Part shown: in pieces, positions 55,814 through 60,297 of the stretch
How positions within the stretch are numbered: the first letter of the stretch is position 1
How the letters are laid out: every line of letters starts with the position of its first letter
IMG/VR virus record: IMGVR_UViG_3300017941_000009
Span: 1-60,297 of that record
DNA length: 60,297 nucleotides
Reading direction: 5' to 3' (one strand)
Origin: a virus
Program-made: the position numbers and the translations under genes
Notes under the pieces: model-generated
Told to the model about the DNA's origin: nothing
Seen by the model: only the letters and a program-made list of their open reading frames with translations
Database searches by the model: none

Positions 55814-56154
55814 CGCACATGGAGACGGAGGCGGTCCGCCGTGAGATTGCCCAGCGGTTGGCTGACCTCGATGCGAAGGTCACCCAGCGGTTCGACTTTG
55901 AAGCGACGGCGCGTGCGGCGGCGCTTGATGCCGAGGTCAGCGCGCGTGCCGATGCGCTTGCCGCAATGGACAAGCGGCTCGGCCTCTTGAACGAGTTGCG
56001 GACGGGCATCCTCACGCGGGACGAGTTCGAGGCCAAGCACAAGAGCGTCGAGGACCGTCTGCACGGCGTCGAGCGGTTGGTGTGGATGGCCGCCGGTGCG
56101 TCGGGACTGCTCGGGGGTATCATCGCCGCCGCGATCGCGCGGCTACTCAAGTAG
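55810..56154 (+). CDS. XhlA-like membrane protein, 114 aa
   Basis: A long coiled coil (residues about 5-85, RREIAQRLADLDAKVTQRFD and more) ends in RLHGVERLVWMAAGASGLLG, GIIAAAIARLL, a C-terminal membrane segment. This layout is like haemolysin XhlA, which works with a holin in host lysis. First of the lysis genes; ATG overlaps the old end of the ATP-grasp gene. Confidence 0.6.
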   Translation: MTHMETEAVRREIAQRLADLDAKVTQRFDFEATARAAALDAEVSARADALAAMDKRLGLLNELRTGILTRDEFEAKHKSVEDRLHGVERLVWMAAGASGLLGGIIAAAIARLLK

Positions 56155-56167
56155 ACCTGGAGGCATT

Positions 56168-56359
56168 ATGTCGCTCGCCCTCTTCCTGTCCTGGGTGTTC
56201 TTCTTCGTCATCCTCGCCGTCATCGCGTGGCTGCTGTGGCGCGCCGTGGGCAAGTTGCCCGCTGGGACGCCGGCGTGGGTGGCCTCCCTCTGTTACGTCC
56301 TCATCCTGGTGGCCTGCGCGATCGCGGTGGCGGTGCGCGCGGGCATTCTACGCGGATGA
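56168..56359 (+). CDS. Holin candidate 1, 63 aa
   Basis: Two membrane segments (about residues 3-25, LALFLSWVFFFVILAVIAWL, and 39-58, VASLCYVLILVACAIAVAVR) with a short loop between them, the build of a class II holin. ATG at 56168 has a TGGAGG ribosome site. The stop overlaps the next ATG. Confidence 0.65.
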   Translation: MSLALFLSWVFFFVILAVIAWLLWRAVGKLPAGTPAWVASLCYVLILVACAIAVAVRAGILRG

Positions 56360-56613
56360 CGACCCCCGCGGCGCCAGCGCCGCCCCCGGCGCCCTTCTCG
56401 CTGACGGACAGCATCCGGCGCACGGCGCGCGGCCTGTTCATCATCCTCGTGTGCGCGGCCATCGCCGGCTGGCTCTTCGACAAGGATCCGGCGAAGCTCG
56501 TGCCGGTCCTGTGGGTCGTGGTGGTCGCGATGGGCGTAGGCGAGGCTTCCAACGTCGGAAAAAGAGCGACTACGCAGCCGGCCCTGATGCCTTCTTCGAC
56601 CAAGGATGGATAG
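56356..56613 (+). CDS. Holin candidate 2, 85 aa
   Basis: A proline-rich start, then a membrane segment (RGLFIILVCAAIAGWLFD) and a second hydrophobic stretch (LVPVLWVVVVAMGVG). Either a second holin or antiholin. ATGA overlap with candidate 1, and the stop lies directly before the endolysin start. Confidence 0.55.
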   Translation: MTTPAAPAPPPAPFSLTDSIRRTARGLFIILVCAAIAGWLFDKDPAKLVPVLWVVVVAMGVGEASNVGKRATTQPALMPSSTKDG

Positions 56614-57075
56614 ATGACACCTCCCACGATGGCGGAACTGGTCCGCTCCGCGACGGCGCAGGAGCACGGCATCGACAACACGCCGCCTGCGGCGCTCCTC
56701 GCCAACGGCGAACGGCTCTGTGCCTTTCTCGGCGAGGTGTTCGCCATGTGGGGGTCGGACGCCACGATCAGCAGCGGCTACCGCTGCCCTCTGGTGAACA
56801 AGTTGGTCGGCAGCCAAGAGGGCAGCGCCCACGAGGAGTTCCGCGCGGGCGACCTGAATCCCACGGCGATGCCGCTCGAGCAGTGCTTCGATCTCCTGGC
56901 CAGGAGCGACCTACCCTTCGATCAGCTCATCGAGGAGGGGATGGTGCGCGACGGAGTGGTGGTGCTGTGGCTGCACATCGCCATCGCACGCGACGGGGAG
57001 ACCCCGCGGCGGGAGGTGCTGCGCGGCGACGGCGTTCAGGGTCACATGCACTACACCCGCATCGCGGCCGGCTGA
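56614..57075 (+). CDS. Endolysin, peptidase M15 type, 153 aa
   Basis: Zinc peptidase that cuts the peptide stem or bridge of peptidoglycan. Motifs: ISSGYRCPLVNKLVG at 52-66, SAHEEFRAGD at 71-80 (H73 and D80 as ligands of the SxH...D motif), and LWLHIAI with H121. Typical length for phage M15 enzymes. No signal peptide, so it depends on the holin. ATG directly after the preceding stop. Confidence 0.8.
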   Translation: MTPPTMAELVRSATAQEHGIDNTPPAALLANGERLCAFLGEVFAMWGSDATISSGYRCPLVNKLVGSQEGSAHEEFRAGDLNPTAMPLEQCFDLLARSDLPFDQLIEEGMVRDGVVVLWLHIAIARDGETPRREVLRGDGVQGHMHYTRIAAG

Positions 57076-57094
57076 GGTCGCAGAAGGAACTCTT

Positions 57095-57412
57095 ATGACA
57101 CCGCCCGTGGCACCTCCGGTGCCCCACACGACCCTCTTCTCCCAGCTCTACAACTGGCTGGGGAAGCTCACCTTCCTCCACTGGCCGACCTTGGTCGCCG
57201 AGCTGGCCGGCGGCCTGTTCCTCGTGGCGCTGGTCACGGTGGTGGTGCTCCTGGCGCACGGCTGGGTGGCCCTGTTGCTGCTCGCCACCGCGGGCAGCCT
57301 CGCGTTCGAGCTGAAGCTGGACCCCTCAGGGTTCAAGTGGCTGGACGTGCTCGAGCGTGAGCTCGGCATCCTGGTCGGCGTCCTGATCGTGCACCTGGTG
57401 CTGCGACTGTGA
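57095..57412 (+). CDS. Multi-pass membrane protein in the lysis module, 105 aa
   Basis: Hydrophobic segments at about residues 33-52 (LVAELAGGLFLVALVTVVVL), 55-72 (GWVALLLLATAGSLAFEL) and 90-104 (LGILVGVLIVHLVLRL). It may be a further holin or an accessory lysis protein. Ribosome site AAGGAAC at a proper distance. Confidence 0.6.
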   Translation: MTPPVAPPVPHTTLFSQLYNWLGKLTFLHWPTLVAELAGGLFLVALVTVVVLLAHGWVALLLLATAGSLAFELKLDPSGFKWLDVLERELGILVGVLIVHLVLRL

Positions 57413-58038
57413 AAGCCCTGCGCTGGTACGCGCTGGTGGCGCTCCTCGCCCTGGCAGGAGGCGTCCTGCTGGGGCGGGCTGGCAGTGGCGCAACGGCCGC
57501 CGAGAAGGCGTCCCGTGACTCCCTCGCGCTCGCCCGCCGGGCGCTGGACGCCGCGGTGCACACCGCCGACAGCCTCCGTGCGCACGGGGACTCTGTGGCG
57601 GGGGCGGCCGTCGCCTCGGCGGCCGGAACCGTCGGGCCAATGCGGCTGCACACGGACACCCAGATCGTCACGGTCGAGCGCCTGGTGCCCGATACCGGCG
57701 CCCTACGCCGTGCGTGGGACGCTGTACCGCTCGCTGTGGCGGCCGAGCGGGCTCATGGAGACACGCTGGTCGCCCGGCTGGCGGCCGATACCCTCCTCAA
57801 GGCCAAGGACCTCAGCGTGGCGTACAGCGAGCGGGCGGCCTATCAGGCCCAGCGGGACGAAGCCCAGCGCCAGCTCGACGCCTGCCTCAAGCGCCGGACC
57901 GAGCCGCCGATCACCCTTGGTGCCACCGCCGGCGGGGTGGTCGTGTACCACGGCGGCACCCTCCTGGTCGGGCCCGGAGCTGCGGCCGGCCTGACGGTGC
58001 GCATCAAGATCCCCCTGCCGAGGTTCCTGGGCGGATAG
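57409..58038 (+). CDS. Inner-spanin-like (Rz) protein, 209 aa
   Basis: One N-terminal membrane anchor (LRWYALVALLALAGGVLLG) followed by a long periplasmic coiled-coil-rich part (SLALARRALDAAVHTADSLR; YQAQRDEAQRQLDACLKRR). This is the usual build of an i-spanin, which links the inner and outer membranes in the last step of lysis of Gram-negative hosts. A separate outer-membrane partner is not visible. GTG start overlaps the upstream stop. Confidence 0.6.
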   Translation: MKALRWYALVALLALAGGVLLGRAGSGATAAEKASRDSLALARRALDAAVHTADSLRAHGDSVAGAAVASAAGTVGPMRLHTDTQIVTVERLVPDTGALRRAWDAVPLAVAAERAHGDTLVARLAADTLLKAKDLSVAYSERAAYQAQRDEAQRQLDACLKRRTEPPITLGATAGGVVVYHGGTLLVGPGAAAGLTVRIKIPLPRFLGG

Positions 58039-58051
58039 GGGGACACCCAGG

Positions 58052-58110
58052 GGTACACCCCAGTCGTTCCTATTACGTTCATGTTGACAGGTGTACCCCC
58101 CGGGTGTACC
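58052..58110. promoter_or_regulatory. Three GGTGTACC operator-like sites
   Basis: GGTACACC (58052-58059, inverted) and two direct copies of GGTGTACC (58090-58097 and 58103-58110, 13 bases apart). The two direct copies cover the spacer and the -10 of the promoter at 58084-58112. They are natural binding sites for the ribbon-helix-helix protein encoded next. Confidence 0.65.
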
Positions 58111-58112
58111 TT
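58084..58112 (+). promoter_or_regulatory. Early promoter of the recT unit
   Basis: TTGACA (58084-58089), 17-base spacer, TACCTT (58107-58112). The -35 is perfect. The ATG of the next gene lies ten bases after the -10, so the transcript would be nearly leaderless, as at 11138. It should drive the genes up to recT and, if the genome is circular, on into the 68-5717 operon. Confidence 0.75.
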
Positions 58113-58122
58113 CGGTATCACG

Positions 58123-58296
58123 ATGATCAAGCTCACCGTGAACGTCTCGAAGATGACCTTCGCCTGGCTCGAGCGGCTGGCTAAGCCGAACGGCCTCACG
58201 CCCCGCGGTGCGGCGCGCGAGGTCCTCGAGCTGGTGCGCGATCCCCAGCGCCCCAATCCCCTCACGAAGCCTCCGTTGCCGGAGTCCCCGCGGTGA
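58123..58296 (+). CDS. Ribbon-helix-helix regulator, 57 aa
   Basis: IKLTVNVSKMTFAWLERLAK, then GLTPRGAAREVLELV follows the strand-helix-helix pattern of Arc/CopG-type repressors. It would dimerise and bind short repeated sites; the GGTGTACC sites directly upstream are the obvious target, so it is probably self-regulated. ATG at 58123 has no ribosome site because the promoter abuts it. Confidence 0.65.
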   Translation: MIKLTVNVSKMTFAWLERLAKPNGLTPRGAAREVLELVRDPQRPNPLTKPPLPESPR

Positions 58297-58553
58297 GGGC
58301 CGAGTTCCAGGCCCTCGACATCGATGACCGCCGGAGCCAGGTCAACCTCCGCGCGCGGGTGTTCGACGATGCCGGCGAGCACGTGGCCACCGTGGTGCGC
58401 CTCGCGCCCGATGCCACCCGGCACAGCATCCGCCGCGAAGCGACCTACGTCTGTGGCTGCTGGAAGTCCAACGGGATGACGGTGCAGCGCGAGCACTGCC
58501 TCCACATCCAGTGCGTCGAGGCCGCCGTGGCCGCCGCGGAGACGACCCCGTGA
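58293..58553 (+). CDS. SWIM-like zinc-finger protein, 86 aa
   Basis: VCGCWKSNGMTVQREHCLHI near residues 53-72 fits the SWIM zinc motif CxC...CxH. The first half is a beta-rich domain. SWIM motifs bind DNA or proteins and also occur in phage and bacterial recombination proteins, in line with its position near recT. GTG start overlaps the upstream stop. Confidence 0.6.
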   Translation: MRAEFQALDIDDRRSQVNLRARVFDDAGEHVATVVRLAPDATRHSIRREATYVCGCWKSNGMTVQREHCLHIQCVEAAVAAAETTP

Positions 58554-58834
58554 ACCAGTGGGCCGTGTGCGCTTATGTGCTCGTGGCCTTCTGGGCGCTC
58601 AGTGTCGGGACGGCTGGTCTCTGTGTCGCCGTGGATGTCTGGCTCCAGAGGCGGCGCGCGCGGGCCGTCGACCCCCGCACGGAGCCGGGTGTGTCCGCGG
58701 ACGCGGTGCGCGCCTACCTCGACCAGCAGCGTGCGGCCGAGGATACCGAGCGGAGTATAGCGGCGGACCGCCTCATCGAAGAGACCCAGCTCTATCGTGG
58801 CTCAGACACCGACTACCCGCGGGGGACGTGGTGA
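58550..58834 (+). CDS. Membrane-anchored hypothetical protein, 94 aa
   Basis: One N-terminal membrane segment (about residues 5-28, AVCAYVLVAFWALSVGTAGL) followed by a charged helical part (AYLDQQRAAEDTERSIAAD). GTG start and stop both overlap neighbours. Function unknown. Confidence 0.6.
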   Translation: MNQWAVCAYVLVAFWALSVGTAGLCVAVDVWLQRRRARAVDPRTEPGVSADAVRAYLDQQRAAEDTERSIAADRLIEETQLYRGSDTDYPRGTW

Positions 58835-59133
58835 GTCTCACGATCAATGCTATCCTCGACCACGCGCAGAAGGAGATCGACGAGGAGCGCGCGGATATGG
58901 TGAAGCATCTCGAGAAGGCGGCAGAGTCTGGTCGTCGGATCGCGATGCTCGAGAGTGCGCTCATCCTCGCGCAGGACCACAAGGCCGCTCAGGCCGGTAC
59001 CGATGCAGCACCGACGGATCCACTAAGCACTCACCCTGGAGGGGGGAATGACAGCACCACAGCAGGAAGCCCCGCCCGTAGTGGGCGTGGAGATGCTCGC
59101 CGAGCAGGTGCGGCGAGTCCAGACGCTTCGTAA
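58831..59133 (+). CDS. Hypothetical coiled-coil protein, 100 aa
   Basis: Residues 1-60 form a charged helix (ILDHAQKEIDEERADMVKHL and so on); the rest is Ser/Gly/Ala-rich and overlaps the next gene by 86 bases, so the C-terminal part may be unstructured. GTG start. No family recognised. Confidence 0.5.
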   Translation: MSLTINAILDHAQKEIDEERADMVKHLEKAAESGRRIAMLESALILAQDHKAAQAGTDAAPTDPLSTHPGGGNDSTTAGSPARSGRGDARRAGAASPDAS

Positions 59134-59581
59134 CGACCTCGCTGGTCGGCAGGAGGAGCTGGGGGAGGCGCAGCGCCAGTTCCTCGTCGCACACGCCGCC
59201 CAGGTCCTCGTCATCAAGGAGCGGGCGGCGGAGGTGGAGGCGGCGGAGATGGCGCTCCGCGCGCTGGCCATCGACCACTTCACCCGCACCGGCGAGACCA
59301 AGCCCACCGCCGGCGTCGAGGTGAAGCAGCGGAACGTCTACGCCATCACCGATGCCGTCGCGGCCCTCGCATGGGCGAAGAGCAGCGGCGTGGGCCTCGT
59401 CCCCGAGAGCATCGACGAGAAGGCCATCCTGAAGGTGGCCACCGTGTCCACCCTGCCCTTCGTCTCCCACACCACCACCCCCCAGGCCCAGATCGCCACG
59501 GACCTGGACAAGGTCCTCGTCACGGTTGGGTCGAGGCCGCGCGGCCCAGAAGGTCCAGCGGGACCGCGAGGTACCCAATGA
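59048..59581 (+). CDS. RecT-linked hypothetical protein with collagen-like end, 177 aa
   Basis: ATG at 59048 has a strong ribosome site (GGAGGGGGG). The first 75 residues are a long coiled coil (VRRVQTLRNDLAGRQEELGE; QVLVIKERAAEVEAAEMALR), followed by a compact domain with VKQRNVYAITDAVAALAWAK. It ends in three Gly-X-Y triplets (RGPEGPAGPRG), reminiscent of the fibre. Located directly before recT with an ATGA overlap; perhaps a recombination partner or inhibitor of host nuclease, but no family is certain. Confidence 0.6.
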   Translation: MTAPQQEAPPVVGVEMLAEQVRRVQTLRNDLAGRQEELGEAQRQFLVAHAAQVLVIKERAAEVEAAEMALRALAIDHFTRTGETKPTAGVEVKQRNVYAITDAVAALAWAKSSGVGLVPESIDEKAILKVATVSTLPFVSHTTTPQAQIATDLDKVLVTVGSRPRGPEGPAGPRGTQ

Positions 59582-60297
59582 CCGCGCCCACCACGGCGAT
59601 GGTGACCCGCGACGAGTTCCTCGCGGAGCTCACGAAGAGGTACGGCGACCAGATCACCGCGCTCGCACCGCAGGGCGCCACGCCCGCGCACTACGCGGCC
59701 TCGCTGAGGCTCTACGCGGCGACCAACCCCGGCCTGCTCAAGTGCACGAAGAAGAGCGTGATGGTTGGGATGCTGCGGGTCGCCCAGACGGGGCTCGAGC
59801 TCGGGGTGACGTGCGACCTCCTGACGTTCAAGGATACGGCGCAGTTCTCGCCGCGCTACCAGGGGATAGTCGAGCTCGCGCTCGGAGCCGGCACGCGGGT
59901 CATCAACGCCGACGTGGTGCGCAAGGGCGATGAGTTCATCTTCGAGAAGGGCACTCGACCCTACATGAAGCACGTGCGGCACGCCGCCGCAGATGCGGAG
60001 GTCACGGGGGCGTACGCCATCGGCGAGATCCGGGTCAACTCCTTCGCGATGGTGTACCTCACGCGGGACGAGATCGAGGACACCCGCAAGCGGTACTCGA
60101 AGAAGTGGTGGGCGAAGAAGGACGGCACGCCCATCCCGCTCGAGACGATCCCGTGGTACGGGCGGAAGACCGCCATCCGGCGGCTGGCCGAGTACCTGCC
60201 GAAGAACGCCCGGCTCGCCGCGGCGCTGCTGTTCGCGGACGAGAAGCCCGAGGAGGAGATCCCGGATGGCGTCAGTGAACCTATCCCGCCGGACGTG
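59578..60297 (+). CDS. recT: RecT-family single-strand annealing recombinase, C-terminus cut by window end
   Basis: Anneals complementary single strands in phage recombination. Recognised from the order YAASLRLYAATNPGLLKCTK, MVGMLRVAQTGLELGV, FKDTAQFSPRYQGIVELAL, VRKGDEFIFEKG, VTGAYAIGEIRV, VYLTRDEIED and the end TIPWYGRKTAIRRLAEYLPK, all normal for RecT. Two hundred and forty codons are present; the acidic C-terminal tail is probably encoded at 3-71. A partner exonuclease (RecE, YqaJ) is not seen; the HNH and PD-(D/E)XK genes may substitute. Confidence 0.88.
   Translation, partial: MTAPTTAMVTRDEFLAELTKRYGDQITALAPQGATPAHYAASLRLYAATNPGLLKCTKKSVMVGMLRVAQTGLELGVTCDLLTFKDTAQFSPRYQGIVELALGAGTRVINADVVRKGDEFIFEKGTRPYMKHVRHAAADAEVTGAYAIGEIRVNSFAMVYLTRDEIEDTRKRYSKKWWAKKDGTPIPLETIPWYGRKTAIRRLAEYLPKNARLAAALLFADEKPEEEIPDGVSEPIPPDV

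Noticed and set aside
1-60297. tRNA genes, integrase, attachment sites, DNA or RNA polymerase
   Set aside because: I looked for these while reading both strands and saw no cloverleaf, recombinase or polymerase motif. A dedicated tRNA scan and profile search would be needed to be sure.

Overview
This window looks like a nearly complete genome of an undescribed tailed phage with a short (podovirus-type) tail. The G+C content is high, by eye about two thirds. Genes are packed tightly and most junctions share bases (GTGA, ATGA or TGATG). GTG starts are very common. I see no tRNA, integrase, DNA polymerase, tape-measure or tail-tube gene. The last gene (recT) runs off the right end, and the first 71 bases read like the missing recT tail, so the contig is probably one circle or permuted molecule cut inside recT. 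An inner-spanin-like protein and a lipoprotein signal suggest a Gram-negative host. The host itself cannot be named from the sequence.

Layout. (1) 68-5717, plus strand: early genes, including an HNH nuclease, a replication-initiator-like protein, a Lar-like zinc protein and a second HNH-type nuclease. (2) 5684-11012, minus strand: fifteen small, mostly unrecognisable genes that read as one operon, driven by a near-perfect sigma70 promoter at 11052-11080. (3) 11013-11137: a divergent control region whose two -35 boxes are the arms of a palindrome. (4) 11138-13853, plus: an excisionase-type HTH gene and small genes. (5) 13862-17643: terminase small and large subunits, an MmcB-like nuclease and an RNase H-fold protein. 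(6) 17903-25538: a sugar and modification cassette (three glycosyltransferase genes, a PIG-L/LmbE deacetylase, two methyltransferase-like genes and a secreted beta-propeller lipoprotein), with two small His-rich genes on the minus strand inside it. (7) 25596-36701: adaptor-like, tail and fibre genes, including a 1037-residue collagen-like fibre. (8) 36735-38432: a methyltransferase-glycosyltransferase fusion. (9) 38518-53706: portal, scaffold-like protein, major capsid protein, a third adaptor, a protein with a C-terminal S74 chaperone domain, and a 1660-residue presumed ejection protein carrying a DnaJ-type J-domain. (10) 53703-58038: an ATP-grasp enzyme whose 3' end is disrupted by an HNH endonuclease gene, then lysis genes (XhlA-like, holin candidates, M15 endolysin, inner spanin). 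(11) 58123-60297: a second early unit with a ribbon-helix-helix regulator, a SWIM-like protein and RecT.

How it may work together. RecT and the initiator-like protein point to recombination-linked replication on host polymerases. The two terminase subunits package DNA through the portal. Virions have short tails with collagen-like fibres. The number of glycosyltransferase domains around the fibre genes suggests that virion proteins or host glycans are decorated. The most unusual points are the sugar cassette paired with a Ser/Thr-rich collagen fibre, the J-domain in the ejection protein, the homing-type insertion that duplicated a gene tail, the paired His-rich genes, and the fifteen-gene unknown operon.
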